From NCBI RefSeq assembly GCF_001939735.1, contig NZ_MJIL01000048.1, positions 62,001-126,000 on the forward strand: a stretch of 64,000 nt of DNA. Direction: 5' to 3'. Of the stretch, positions 1 through 8,608 are shown piece after piece. The notes below the pieces were generated by a model that had not been told where the DNA came from, ran no database searches, and saw nothing but the letters and a program-made list of their open reading frames with translations. How positions within the stretch are numbered: position 1 is the stretch's first letter; every line of letters begins with the position of its first letter. The position numbers and the translations under genes are program-made. Source of the stretch: Photobacterium proteolyticum. GTDB lineage: Bacteria > Pseudomonadota > Gammaproteobacteria > Enterobacterales > Vibrionaceae.

Positions 1-461
1 GCATTATCGTTCGGCAAGCCGCCGGGACGGCAGCCAAAGATATTCTTGATAACAATCAGGACAAGCTTCAGGCGCTGGTTCAGCAGCTCTCCGAGGAGCC
101 ACTCATTCTTGATGCCAGCATCTACGATCTGGAGGGTATCGCTGTCGCCAAAACAGAAGAGGCGATGCCGTTGGAGCAGGTTACGGGGATTTCGACCCCG
201 CTGTCTGTTGCCAGCTTTGGCCGCCAGCAAATTGTCGAGCCGGTGATGGCCGACAAGCAGGTGATTGGCTTTGTCCGTATTACCCTGGAGCACGGCAAGC
301 TATTGGAAGATGCCGCCAGCCAGGTTGAATACATGACCAATATCATTCGGGGACTGATACTGGCCGCCTTGTTCATCGGCTTCCTGCTGGCCTTCACCTT
401 CGGCCGCCGCAAAGATATCTGGCACTTCCCGTTCCTGCTGACGTCAAATGCGAAGGATTAA
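1..461 (+). CDS. ytjB: YtjB/Smp-like membrane protein, C-terminal part (5' cut by window)
   Basis: The reading frame is open from base 3 and ends at the TAA at 459-461, giving 152 residues without the start. A soluble stretch with periplasmic-sensor-like character is followed by one membrane segment (NIIRGLILAALFIGFLLAF), then a short basic tail (GRRK). This fits the C-terminal half of the YtjB/Smp (AhpA) inner-membrane family, which usually has about 200 residues and two membrane segments, the first of which would lie outside the window. The family often sits next to serB. Its function is poorly defined; an older link to haemolysin expression exists. It converges on deoD. Family assignment is from recalled sequence character only. 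Confidence 0.65.
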   Translation, partial: IIVRQAAGTAAKDILDNNQDKLQALVQQLSEEPLILDASIYDLEGIAVAKTEEAMPLEQVTGISTPLSVASFGRQQIVEPVMADKQVIGFVRITLEHGKLLEDAASQVEYMTNIIRGLILAALFIGFLLAFTFGRRKDIWHFPFLLTSNAKD

Positions 462-463
462 CT

Positions 464-523
464 CGAGGTTCGAGGTTCGAGGTTCGAGGTTCGAGGTTCG
501 AGGTTCGAGGTTCGAGGTTCGAG
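464..523. repeat. Perfect 7-bp tandem repeat (CGAGGTT), about 8.5 copies
   Basis: The unit CGAGGTT repeats without interruption over 60 bp, starting two bases after the ytjB-like stop codon and ending just before a terminator hairpin. A period of 7 inside a coding frame would shift the frame, so its place immediately after the stop is notable. It lacks the spacer structure of a CRISPR array. Confidence 0.97.
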
Positions 524-530
524 CATAAAA

Positions 531-560
531 AAGGGCTTGCCATCACGGCAAGCCCTTTTT
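531..560. terminator. Bidirectional rho-independent terminator (ytjB-like / deoD)
   Basis: The stem AAGGGCTTGCC/GGCAAGCCCTT with a 5-nt loop is flanked by an A-run on the left and a T-run on the right. It can end transcripts from both convergent genes. Confidence 0.92.
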
Positions 561-628
561 CAATCTAGCTTCTCGAAGCGAAGCGCACACGAAGCGCAGC
601 AATCCTCGCCTCTTCTGCGAAACAGACC

Positions 629-1348
629 TTATTCAGCATCACCTAGCAGAACAGATTCCAGTGCAATTTCCATCATGTCGTTGAACGTCAGCTGGCGCTC
701 TTCAGATGTCGTTGCTTCACCACGTAGGATGTGGTCTGAAACCGTACAGATAGTCAGTGCTTTAGCACCAAACTCTGCTGCCAGGCCGTAGATACCAGCC
801 GCTTCCATTTCAACACCAACGATGCCGTATTTCTTCATCGTCTGGAAGAAATCGAAATCAGGGTTGTAGAACAGGTCTGCAGAGAAGATGTTACCCACTT
901 TAACGTCGATACCCTTCGCTTTTGCCGCTTCTACTGCGTTTTGCACCATACCGTAATCAGCCAGTGCTGCGAAATCGTGATCGCCGAAACGGATACGGTT
1001 TACTTTAGAGTCAGTAGATGCACCCATACCGATAACAACATCACGCAGGTTTACATCGTCACGTACTGCACCACAGCTACCAACGCGGATGATTTTCTTC
1101 ACGCCGAAATCTTTAACCAGCTCGGTCGCGTAGATTGAGCATGAAGGGATACCCATACCGTGACCCATTACAGAGATCTTACGGCCTTTGTACGTACCTG
1201 TGTAGCCGTACATGTTACGAACGTTACACACTTCTTTTGCATCGTCCAGGAACGTTTCAGCAATGTACTTGGCACGTAGCGGATCACCCGGCATCAGAAC
1301 TACGTCTGCGAAATCACCCATTTCTGCATTAATATGTGGAGTAGCCAT
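629..1348 (-). CDS. deoD: Purine-nucleoside phosphorylase DeoD
   Basis: It phosphorolyses purine (deoxy)ribonucleosides to the base and (deoxy)ribose-1-phosphate in the cytoplasm. The 239 residues match the hexameric bacterial DeoD length. The N-terminus [20 protein letters not shown], the phosphate-site region, the VGVEMEAAG nucleoside-binding motif and the catalytic SDH of [10 protein letters not shown] are all visible. An open frame extends 14 codons upstream, but the ATG at 1348 gives the family N-terminus and has AAGGAA just upstream. It is the last gene of the deoC/A/B/D cluster, separated from deoB by a hairpin and from its downstream neighbour by a terminator. Confidence 0.97.
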   Translation of the reverse strand: MATPHINAEMGDFADVVLMPGDPLRAKYIAETFLDDAKEVCNVRNMYGYTGTYKGRKISVMGHGMGIPSCSIYATELVKDFGVKKIIRVGSCGAVRDDVNLRDVVIGMGASTDSKVNRIRFGDHDFAALADYGMVQNAVEAAKAKGIDVKVGNIFSADLFYNPDFDFFQTMKKYGIVGVEMEAAGIYGLAAEFGAKALTICTVSDHILRGEATTSEERQLTFNDMMEIALESVLLGDAE

Positions 1349-1412
1349 CGAAATTTCCTTCCATTTCTCCGTCGGCCCGATTCTAACCAACGGCTGTCAT
1401 TAGTATTAGGTT

Positions 1413-1449
1413 GCTGTTTCGAACTATAACAACTATAGAACGAAACAGC
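1413..1449. other. deoB–deoD intercistronic hairpin
   Basis: GCTGTTTCG (1413-1421) pairs with CGAAACAGC (1441-1449). Inside, CTATA pairs with TATAG across a symmetrical AA/AA internal loop. There is no T-run, so it resembles a processing or stabilising hairpin more than a terminator. Confidence 0.75.
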
Positions 1450-1470
1450 GGCAGGGATATGTTATATGCG

Positions 1471-2691
1471 TTACAGGAACGACTTACCGTATTCCATGTC
1501 CGACGTACCGAAGTACTCAGCCAGGGTCTGGCCGATATCGGCAAATGTCTCGCGGCGACCCAGTGAACCTGCTTTCACTTTAGGACCTGTTACAAGAACA
1601 GGGATGTGCTCACGGGTGTGGTCAGTACCTTCCCATGTTGGATCACAGCCGTGGTCGGCAGTCAGGATCAATACATCGTCTTCCTGAAGCAGCTCAATGA
1701 TCTCAGGCAGGCGCTTATCGAAGTATTCCAGTGCAGCCGCATAGCCTGCAACGTCACGACGGTGGCCGTAAGCTGAATCGAAGTCAACGAAGTTGGTAAA
1801 TACGATAGTGTTGTCACCCGCTTCCTTGATCTGCTCAAGTGTTGCCTCGAACAGTGCCGGAATACCAGTCGCCTTCACTTTCTTAGTGATACCGCAGCCG
1901 GCATAGATATCAGAGATCTTACCGATAGAAACAACGTCACCGCCTTTCTCGTCAACCAGCTTCTGCAGTACAGTTGCTGCTGGCGGCTCGACAGAAAGGT
2001 CACGGCGGTTACCGGTACGCTCGAACTGACCTTTGCCAGCACCGATGAACGGACGCGCGATCACTCGGCCGATGTTGTACTCTTCCAGCTCTTCACGAGC
2101 AATCTGGCAAAGCTCCATCAGGTTATCCAGGCCGAATGTCTCTTCGTGACAGGCAATCTGGAATACAGAGTCAGCAGAGGTATAGAAGATAGGCATACCT
2201 GTCTTCATGTGCTCTTCACCCAGGTCATCAAGAACCTGAGTACCTGATGCGTGGCAGTTACCCAGGAAACCTGGCAGGCCGGCACGCTCAAGAATGCGAT
2301 CGGTCAGCTCTTTCGGGAAGCTGTTTGAGTGATCAGTGAAGTAACCCCAGTCAAATAGTACAGGTACACCGGCAATTTCCCAGTGGCCTGACGGCGTGTC
2401 CTTGCCTGAAGACAGCTCTTTGGCATGGCCATACGCGCCGGTGATTTCAGCAGCCGCGTCAAGACCTTCAGGGAAAGTACCTGATGACTCTTCACACGCC
2501 TTACCCAGACCCAGCTTGTTTAGGTTAGGCAGGTTAAGCGGACCGCTACGGTCGCCGTTGTCAGCCTCGCCACGGGCACACTGCGCTGCAATATGGCCTA
2601 GGGTGTTCGAACCTACATCGCCGAAATCAACAGCATCTTCTGTTGCGCCGACACCGAAAGAATCGAGTACAAGAATAATTGAACGTTTCAT
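1471..2691 (-). CDS. deoB: Phosphopentomutase DeoB
   Basis: It interconverts (deoxy)ribose-1-phosphate and -5-phosphate, linking DeoD/DeoA to DeoC. The 406 residues match the family length. It is an alkaline-phosphatase-superfamily Mn2+ enzyme: the metal-binding LDSFGVGA is at the N-terminus, and the C-terminal metal motifs include [20 protein letters not shown]. An open frame runs 45 codons further upstream into deoA, but the ATG at 2691 gives [13 protein letters not shown], the expected N-terminus, with a GGAG-type ribosome-binding site. Only 10 bp separate it from the deoA stop, so the two are co-transcribed. Confidence 0.97.
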   Translation of the reverse strand: MKRSIILVLDSFGVGATEDAVDFGDVGSNTLGHIAAQCARGEADNGDRSGPLNLPNLNKLGLGKACEESSGTFPEGLDAAAEITGAYGHAKELSSGKDTPSGHWEIAGVPVLFDWGYFTDHSNSFPKELTDRILERAGLPGFLGNCHASGTQVLDDLGEEHMKTGMPIFYTSADSVFQIACHEETFGLDNLMELCQIAREELEEYNIGRVIARPFIGAGKGQFERTGNRRDLSVEPPAATVLQKLVDEKGGDVVSIGKISDIYAGCGITKKVKATGIPALFEATLEQIKEAGDNTIVFTNFVDFDSAYGHRRDVAGYAAALEYFDKRLPEIIELLQEDDVLILTADHGCDPTWEGTDHTREHIPVLVTGPKVKAGSLGRRETFADIGQTLAEYFGTSDMEYGKSFL

Positions 2692-2701
2692 TTTGACTCC
2701 A

Positions 2702-4033
2702 TTAAACATCTTCAGGGCGAACGCGACGGTAAACCTCAGGAGTAGGCTCAGGTTTCTGCTCTGAAATCGTGATGTTCTCACGAACAGCCTTCGCCGCTTC
2801 TTCCCATTGCGCTTCAGTACGCGCATGGATAACCGCTAGCGGGGTATCAGCATTCACTTCAGTACCCAGTGCGATCATATCGCTCAGACCCACTGCATAG
2901 TCGATAGTGTCGGATGCAACGCGGCGACCGCCACCCATACCCACAACAGCCATACCCAGACCACGCGTATCCATCGCGAATGCATAACCTGTGCTCTCAG
3001 CATAAACAGGTTTCACGATTTCTGCTTTATCCAGGTAGTTGTCGTAGTTTTCCATGAAGTCAACCGGACCACCAAGGCCTGCAACCATCTTACCGAAACA
3101 CGCTGCGGCTTTACCGTTATCCAGTACTTCCTGCAGTTTCGCGTTCGCTTGTTCCAAATCAGTAGCCAAGCCACTGTTTACAAGCATTTCGGCACACAAT
3201 GCCATGGTCACGGCAAATAAGCGAGGGTTACGGTATTCACCGGTCAGGAACTGAACGGCTTCACGAACTTCCAGTGCGTTACCCGCAGTAGAAGCCAGTA
3301 CCTGGTTCATGTCGGTTAGCAGTGCGGTCGTCTTGGTACCCGCACCGTTTGCGACAGCAACAATCGATTTTGCCAGCTCTTCAGATGCTTCGTAAGTTGG
3401 CATGAAGGCGCCAGAACCCACTTTAACGTCCATAACCAGCGAGCCAAGACCGGCAGCCAGTTTCTTAGACAGGATTGATGCAGTGATCAGCGAGATGTTG
3501 TCAACAGTTGCGGTTACATCGCGAGTAGCATATACACGCTTGTCCGCTGGTGCCAAATCGCCAGTCTGACCGATAATTGCCACGCCAGCATCTTTTGTCA
3601 CCTGACCAAATACTTCATTGGTCGGCGTAATGTTATAGCCAGGAATAGATTCTAGCTTGTCCAGCGTACCGCCGGTGTGGCCCAGACCACGACCAGAAAT
3701 CATTGGTACATAACCACCGCATGCTGCCACCATTGGACCAAGCATTAGCGATGTTACATCACCAACACCACCGGTAGAGTGCTTATCAACAATCGGACCG
3801 TCAAAATTCATATGATCCCAGTTGATCACCATGCCTGAATCACGCATTGCACATGTTAGGGCTACACGCTCGTTCATGGTCATGTCGTTGAAGTAGATTG
3901 CCATCGCAAAAGCAGCAATCTGGCCTTCAGAAACAGTGTCTTTAGCAACACCCTGGATAAAGAAGTTAATTTCGTCTGCAGATAGTTCGATGTTGTCGCG
4001 TTTTTTTCTAATGATTTCTTGTGGTAAATACAT
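2702..4033 (-). CDS. deoA: Thymidine phosphorylase DeoA
   Basis: It cleaves thymidine and deoxyuridine with phosphate to the base and deoxyribose-1-phosphate. The 443 residues, close to the E. coli length, include the phosphate-binding KHSTGGVGD motif, [19 protein letters not shown] and KVGSGAFM, all typical of nucleoside phosphorylase family 2. The start [13 protein letters not shown] matches the family. It is followed at 10 bp by deoB. A terminator-like hairpin separates it from deoC upstream, so deoAB(D) may have a partly independent promoter in the 198-bp gap. Confidence 0.97.
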   Translation of the reverse strand: MYLPQEIIRKKRDNIELSADEINFFIQGVAKDTVSEGQIAAFAMAIYFNDMTMNERVALTCAMRDSGMVINWDHMNFDGPIVDKHSTGGVGDVTSLMLGPMVAACGGYVPMISGRGLGHTGGTLDKLESIPGYNITPTNEVFGQVTKDAGVAIIGQTGDLAPADKRVYATRDVTATVDNISLITASILSKKLAAGLGSLVMDVKVGSGAFMPTYEASEELAKSIVAVANGAGTKTTALLTDMNQVLASTAGNALEVREAVQFLTGEYRNPRLFAVTMALCAEMLVNSGLATDLEQANAKLQEVLDNGKAAACFGKMVAGLGGPVDFMENYDNYLDKAEIVKPVYAESTGYAFAMDTRGLGMAVVGMGGGRRVASDTIDYAVGLSDMIALGTEVNADTPLAVIHARTEAQWEEAAKAVRENITISEQKPEPTPEVYRRVRPEDV

Positions 4034-4195
4034 GGTATTCCCCGGTCAGATAATAATGTAGGGCAGATGACAATTTACCTTGCGCAACCCTTTTTATTGG
4101 AAAAAGTGGCTCACAGTATGATTCTCAGCCGCACAGGTGCCGCTCGCGCCGCAGCCGGGCAAGAACCAAACAGTAAATAGTCACAGGCAAAAAAA

Positions 4196-4222
4196 GTAAG
4201 GTGGCAATAAATGCCACCTTAC
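4196..4222 (-). terminator. Terminator between deoC and deoA
   Basis: The stem GTAAGGTGGCA/TGCCACCTTAC with loop ATAAA is followed on the minus strand by a U-run (A-run at 4189-4195). It sits right after the deoC stop and before deoA, so it probably attenuates or ends the deoC transcript. Confidence 0.88.
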
Positions 4223-4231
4223 GGGATTAGA

Positions 4232-5005
4232 TTAGTAGCCGCCTTCAGCAGCTTTTTCGCCTTCACCTAGAGTGTGAAGTAGGTTAGCTAGCAGGCTAGA
4301 TGCACCAAAACGGTAGTGCATGTTGTCAGCCCACTCTGCACCGTGAATACGGTCAGCCATGTCTAGGTATTGCTGTGCGTCTTCAGCAGTACGAACACCA
4401 CCTGCAGGCTTGAAGCCAACAGTTTTCGCTACGCCCATCTCTTTGATCACGTTTAGCATGATCTCAGCGTATTCTGGTGTTGCGTTAACAGGCACTTTAC
4501 CTGTTGATGTCTTGATGAAGTCAGCACCGGCTTTGATAGACAGCTCAGATGCTTTCTTGATTAGCTCTTCTGTTTTCAGCTCTCCAGTTTCGATGATCAC
4601 TTTCAGCAGAATGTCGCCACAAGCTTCTTTACACTGCTTAACCAGCTCGAAGCCCACTTCTTCGTTACCCGCCATTAGGGCACGGTATGGGAATACAACG
4701 TCAACTTCGTCCGCACCGTAAGCAACAGCAGCTTTAGTTTCTGCTACTGCAATTGCGATGTCGTCGTTACCGTGTGGGAAGTTTGTAACAGTTGCAATAC
4801 GGACTTCAGGTGTACCTTGCTCACGCAGTTGCTTCTTCGCTACAGGAATGAAACGTGGGTAGATACAGATAGCTGCTGTGTTGCCTACAGGTGTTTTCGC
4901 GTTCTTACACAACTCGATCACTTTTGCATCAGTGTCGTCATCGTTCAGAGTGGTAAGATCCATTAGTTTAAGTGCACGTAGTGCAGCAGCTTTTAAATCG
5001 CTCAT
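4232..5005 (-). CDS. deoC: Deoxyribose-phosphate aldolase DeoC
   Basis: It cleaves 2-deoxyribose-5-phosphate to glyceraldehyde-3-phosphate and acetaldehyde, the last step of deoxynucleoside catabolism. The 257 residues match the class I aldolase family. The Schiff-base lysine lies in DFIKTSTGK and the second active-site lysine in [11 protein letters not shown]. The start [20 protein letters not shown] matches the enteric form, with a GGAGAT ribosome-binding site. It is transcribed towards deoA but is followed by a strong hairpin. An inverted repeat about 60 bp upstream may be regulatory. Confidence 0.97.
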   Translation of the reverse strand: MSDLKAAALRALKLMDLTTLNDDDTDAKVIELCKNAKTPVGNTAAICIYPRFIPVAKKQLREQGTPEVRIATVTNFPHGNDDIAIAVAETKAAVAYGADEVDVVFPYRALMAGNEEVGFELVKQCKEACGDILLKVIIETGELKTEELIKKASELSIKAGADFIKTSTGKVPVNATPEYAEIMLNVIKEMGVAKTVGFKPAGGVRTAEDAQQYLDMADRIHGAEWADNMHYRFGASSLLANLLHTLGEGEKAAEGGY

Positions 5006-5426
5006 GACTATCTCCAGTCCAGTTATTTTCTACCAAGCTTATAGAAACTGTTCCATACGCTTGACGGCAATCTGTTGCTATACCGTCAAACGGCCCGCCT
5101 ACAGCGAACAGTTAGATGAGCGGACTTGGTTCCTTGAAGACTCAGGGAAACAATGCGAGATTGCCGACCTGATTGATATCCTTTTCACCGCGCAAGAAGC
5201 TCAGGAAACCTGAGCCCTTGCAAATTTTTATGCCGTCCAGCAAACCGTGACAGTACTCCCATCACGACGGGGAAACGCTGTAACAGCAATCGTCAGTTAA
5301 TGATGGTGCTCACGTATAATACCAAGCTCCGGTACGCCTCACCATCAAAGTCGTGTTTCCAGTGGTGGATAATGTGTTTACCGCAAGAAAAGCCTGTAAA
5401 CATATGTTATTACTCAAAAATCCTAT
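5006..5426. other. deoC upstream region with inverted repeat; no confident gene
   Basis: An inverted repeat TTGACGG (5061-5067) / CCGTCAA (5083-5089) with a 15-bp spacer lies 56-84 bp before the deoC start. It could be an operator or a leader hairpin. A 50-codon plus-strand frame (TTG at 5061 to TGA at 5213) has a protein-like acidic C-terminus but no ribosome-binding site. I recognise no other gene here. Confidence 0.5.
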
Positions 5427-5597
5427 TTAAGTAAAGAAACGTTCCACAATCCACTGATAAGCAATACCCCCTGCGTATACCCCGAAAATTCCCATCACTC
5501 CGGAGAGGACCGGCGGTGCCGGTATCGGCAGCTTTATCGCGGAAAATAACACCCCGACGATAAACCCAGCTATCAGCGCTAGTATGACTTCACTCAT
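5427..5597 (-). CDS. XapX-domain small hydrophobic membrane protein
   Basis: This 56-residue ORF is below the usual length cut-off. Two hydrophobic segments, at about residues 4-19 (ILALIAGFIVGVLFSA) and 32-46, flank the motif KLPIPAPPVLSGVMGI. The family has a conserved PxPAPP[VI]L…GVMGI core, and the name XapX comes from the E. coli xanthosine (xap) operon, where the gene sits beside a nucleoside permease. Here it lies between nupC and deoC, another nucleoside-uptake setting. The start codon is ATG at 5597; the ribosome-binding site is weak (AGAGAG). The molecular role of the family is unknown to me. The family call is strong; a role in nucleoside transport is inference from context. Confidence 0.85.
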   Translation of the reverse strand: MSEVILALIAGFIVGVLFSAIKLPIPAPPVLSGVMGIFGVYAGGIAYQWIVERFFT

Positions 5598-6057
5598 AAC
5601 GTTTCTCTCTGTGTTTTACAGAAACAAACAAAGTGTAGCCTGCAGATACTGAGGTGTCGCTTGCAACGTAAAATGATGGTAGCAAAGGAATGTAACAGAA
5701 ACCGGAGCGCAATCGATTTTATGATACAAAGAGTGAACGTGTTACAAGTTTTTACCGAATCTGTTGATCAATATTGAGGGGCTGAAGCCCTGGATTTTGA
5801 ATCCGTGGAGAAGTATCGAGGGACCAGTGACACAACGCGAAAAAACATACCAGTCTGGGTAAATAATTATTCAGTTAGTGGCGCATGAGATGCCCTGAAT
5901 AAGTCGCAGGAAGAAGCAGTGAATTGCGGCTAAATAGTTACTCTAATTTCAACTGTAGAGGCTCAGTTAACAGTGATTAATAAGCAGTGGCTGATAACCA
6001 GCAAAACTGTGCAAGAGCAAAGACGGGAGGATTGAAGATCGAAACCGACAGATACAA
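5598..6057. other. Intergenic stretch without a convincing gene
   Basis: These 460 bp lie between the XapX-like gene and the nupC terminator. The longest plus-strand frame I see (34 codons, ATG near 5673) has no ribosome-binding site and no recognisable motif. The region may hold the promoter of the XapX-like gene. I see no RNA gene or repeat. Confidence 0.4.
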
Positions 6058-6084
6058 AAACGCCACGGCTATACCGTGGCGTTT
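6058..6084 (-). terminator. nupC terminator
   Basis: The stem AAACGCCACGG/CCGTGGCGTTT has loop CTATA. On the minus strand it lies just past the nupC stop and is followed by U-rich sequence. Confidence 0.9.
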
Positions 6085-6109
6085 ATCATTCAGCTGAACG
6101 AGTCAGTGA

Positions 6110-7363
6110 TTACATTGCGCTTAGTGAGAAGAACAGACCAGCGATAGTTGCAGACATTAGGTTAGATAATGTACCTGCCGCTACAGCTTTCATACCAAAG
6201 CGTGCAATGTCGTGACGACGGTTTGGCGCGATGCTACCAAGACCACCTAGTAGGATTGCTACTGAAGATAGGTTCGCAAAACCACATAGAGCAAAAGAGA
6301 TAATTACTTTTGTCTTCTCAGAGATAACTGCAGGAGCAGCATCGCCTAGGTAAGGAACGTAGCTTAGGTAAGCAACGAATTCGTTCAGGATCAGTTTCTG
6401 ACCGATGAAAGAACCAGCAATGTTTGCATCAGCCCATGGAACACCGATTAGGAATGCTAGAGGCTGGAATGCGTAACCAAGTAGCAGTTCCAGAGTTAGG
6501 TCCGGCATGCCGACCCAACCACCGATGCCACCTAGCATACCGTTAATAAGAGCAATCAGACCAACGAATGCCAATAGCATTGCGCCGATATTTAGAGACA
6601 GTTGCATACCAGCAGACGCACCGCCAGCAGCTGCATCAATTACGTTAGCAGGCTTGTCGTCGCCCTCAGCTTCGTCACCACCAAGCTGCTCAACAGGCTC
6701 GTCTGTTTCAGGCTTGATGATTTTAGCAAACAACAGACCACCAGGTGCTGCCATGAAAGATGCTGCAATCAGGTACTCTAGAGGTACACCCATTGCTGCA
6801 TAACCAGCAAGAACACCACCAGCAACCGAAGCTAGACCACCACACATTACGGCAAACAGCTCAGACTGCGTCATTTTTGGTACAAACGGACGCACAACTA
6901 GCGGCGCTTCAGTCTGACCAACGAAAATGTTAGCTGTTGCAGACATTGATTCTGCGTTAGAGGTTCCAAGTACCTTCTTCAGACCACCACCAAGAACGTT
7001 GATTACAACCTGCATAACGCCTAGGTAGTAAAGAACACTGATCAGTGCTGAGAAGAAGATTACTGTTGGCAGAACTTTAAATGCGAAGATAAAACCAATA
7101 CCTTCAACAGAGAAGTTCACTAGGCTACCGAATAGGAATTCGATACCGATGTTACCAAAATCAATGACGCTCTGAACACCGCTACTCGCAGCACCAAGAA
7201 CATCTTTACCCCAAGGTACATACAGAACAAATGCACCTAATGAAAATTGGATGGCAAATGCGCCACCAACAGTACGTAGATTAATAGCTTTACGGTTATC
7301 AGATAGTAGAACAGCTAGAGCTAGCAGTACTAACATCCCAACCAGGCTCATAAACAGGCTCAT
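6110..7363 (-). CDS. nupC: NupC concentrative nucleoside transporter (CNT family)
   Basis: It is an inner-membrane cation-coupled nucleoside symporter. The 417 residues are highly hydrophobic and contain the CNT signature GQTEAP at 149-154 within [14 protein letters not shown], which forms part of the nucleoside site, and the C-terminal NEFVAYLSY and CGFANLSS motifs. The length and sequence resemble the structurally studied V. cholerae transporter. A Gly/Asp/Glu-rich cytoplasmic stretch (about 218-235, [19 protein letters not shown]) is visible. It feeds the deo enzymes encoded downstream. Upstream lie CRP- and CytR-like sites and a good -10 box (see 7425-7590). It ends with its own terminator. 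Confidence 0.96.
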   Translation of the reverse strand: MSLFMSLVGMLVLLALAVLLSDNRKAINLRTVGGAFAIQFSLGAFVLYVPWGKDVLGAASSGVQSVIDFGNIGIEFLFGSLVNFSVEGIGFIFAFKVLPTVIFFSALISVLYYLGVMQVVINVLGGGLKKVLGTSNAESMSATANIFVGQTEAPLVVRPFVPKMTQSELFAVMCGGLASVAGGVLAGYAAMGVPLEYLIAASFMAAPGGLLFAKIIKPETDEPVEQLGGDEAEGDDKPANVIDAAAGGASAGMQLSLNIGAMLLAFVGLIALINGMLGGIGGWVGMPDLTLELLLGYAFQPLAFLIGVPWADANIAGSFIGQKLILNEFVAYLSYVPYLGDAAPAVISEKTKVIISFALCGFANLSSVAILLGGLGSIAPNRRHDIARFGMKAVAAGTLSNLMSATIAGLFFSLSAM

Positions 7364-7424
7364 AGTTTATGGCATCCCTTTAGTTAAGTTTGGCGTCTCG
7401 ACAATTTGGCTCTTTAAGAGTCCG

Positions 7425-7590
7425 GCGCATTATACTAACGCAGCGGCGGATAAAGTAATGCCGCCATCACACTTTCCAAGGAAAGAGAGTGAAAGTTTAA
7501 TCACAAACGTGACATAAATCACAAACGAAAACACAACTTACGCAACCGTTTCGCGCAATCGTTTTCTTTTAGATCTAGATCACATCAATA
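7425..7590 (-). promoter_or_regulatory. nupC promoter with CRP- and CytR-like sites
   Basis: A TATAAT -10 (minus strand) lies at 7429-7434. CRP-like sites: CGTGA-N6-TCACA at 7508-7523 (close to consensus), TTAGA-N6-TCACA at 7569-7584 (overlapping the yjjV stop) and a half-site TCACA at 7467-7471. Between the two upstream sites are two direct copies of CGCAAYCGTTT (7541-7551 and 7554-7564), 13 bp apart, resembling LacI-family/CytR half-sites. If transcription starts near 7422, the CRP centres fall near -41, -93 and -154. Site identities are pattern matches, not proven. Confidence 0.65.
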
Positions 7591-8374
7591 TCCGAAAAAG
7601 TTCAGCCGCAGTTAAGCTGGTAGCTGAAGCTATTTCAGCTTCAGATTCCTCTCTGATCTCGACAAGTGATTGCATAATATTGAATAACCGATCAGGACGA
7701 TTGGGCTCTCCCTGATAGCCGGCAACAGGCATATCCGGCGCATCGGTCTCTAGCATCAGTGCTGCCAACGGCAGTGCAGCTATTGTATTGCGGGTTTTGT
7801 TGGCACGGCGATATGTGATCGTTCCACCTACACCAATTTTGATACCCAGATCGATTAATTGCTCTGCCTGCGGCAGGCTGCCACTGAAACCATGATAAAC
7901 CCCACCCGCAATCAGCGGCGTTCGCTTCAATACACTCACTAGCTCGGGAAAGGCCTTCCGGCAATGGAGGATGACAGGCAGGCGGTATTGGTTTGCCAGC
8001 AACAGTTGTGCCGACAGCAGTTCTATCTGCCGCTCCCGATTGGCACCCGCAATAGCAAAGTCGAGCCCACACTCACCCACGGCGACACATTTGCGATCCT
8101 TCTTCTCCTCTGTTCCGGCCACTTCTGCCAGTTGTTTGGATAACAAGGACATTGCATGCTGGCTGTGCTCCTGAGAAAAAAACGGGTGTAGCCCCAGTGC
8201 ATAATACAAACCGTCAAACTGCTGACTGAGAGATTTCACCGCCTGCCAGTTCCGCTCACCGACGGAGGGGATCACGATGGTCCCCACCCCGGCACGACGC
8301 GCCAGCGTTAGGTAATAGGCAGGATCGGAGGCAAAAGGCTCAAAGTCAAAATGACAATGGCTGTCAATGAGCAT
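7580..8374 (-). CDS. yjjV: TatD-family metal-dependent hydrolase YjjV
   Basis: This is a 264-residue TIM-barrel TatD/YcfH-type hydrolase. The metal-binding N-terminal SHCHFD, GECGLD, the HCRKA strand and the C-terminal LETDAPD are in family order. TatD proteins act as Mg2+-dependent DNases or D-amino-acid-related hydrolases; the substrate of YjjV is uncertain. The gene lies 15 bp after a small conserved gene and upstream of nupC and deo, a place it also has in related genomes. The ATG at 8374 gives MLIDSHCHFDF. Its stop overlaps a CRP-like site of the nupC control region. Confidence 0.93.
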   Translation of the reverse strand: MLIDSHCHFDFEPFASDPAYYLTLARRAGVGTIVIPSVGERNWQAVKSLSQQFDGLYYALGLHPFFSQEHSQHAMSLLSKQLAEVAGTEEKKDRKCVAVGECGLDFAIAGANRERQIELLSAQLLLANQYRLPVILHCRKAFPELVSVLKRTPLIAGGVYHGFSGSLPQAEQLIDLGIKIGVGGTITYRRANKTRNTIAALPLAALMLETDAPDMPVAGYQGEPNRPDRLFNIMQSLVEIREESEAEIASATSLTAAELFRILM

Positions 8375-8389
8375 TGGAAAAGCCCCTCA

Positions 8390-8599
8390 TTATGTCTTCT
8401 CGTTCTGCAAGCTGCATGCAGTGCTCTGCGGCGGCTTGTCGTCCGGCCTTTGACGAGAGTGTCTCCGCATAGACGGGTTTCTCGGATCGTCATCATCATA
8501 ACGCACAGGTGCGCAGCTGCGGCGGTTCTCCGGGACCAACCCCAACCGCTCACACCACCTGTCATATTTGGCGATCCCTCGTTTTAGCCACTTCAGCAT
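8390..8599 (-). CDS. Small conserved protein, DUF5363-like
   Basis: A 69-residue, strongly basic and polar protein: MLKWLKRGIAKYDRWCERLG followed by LVPENRRSCAPVRYDDDDP and a low-complexity Arg/Pro/Gln tail. The N-terminal half, WLKR.IAKYD..C..LGL.PENRRSC, fits the small Vibrionaceae family I remember as DUF5363. No function is known to me. The ATG at 8599 is preceded by GGAGAG at 4 nt. It sits 9 bp after the debranching-enzyme gene and 15 bp before yjjV, so the three probably share a transcript. The tail after residue 45 may be poorly conserved. Confidence 0.7.
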   Translation of the reverse strand: MLKWLKRGIAKYDRWCERLGLVPENRRSCAPVRYDDDDPRNPSMRRHSRQRPDDKPPQSTACSLQNEKT

Positions 8600-8608
8600 C
8601 AATCTCTC

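Noticed and set aside
464..523. CRISPR-like array
   Set aside because: The unit is 7 bp with no spacers; it is a simple tandem repeat and no cas gene is present.
5673..5777. 34-codon plus-strand frame
   Set aside because: No ribosome-binding site and no recognisable sequence.
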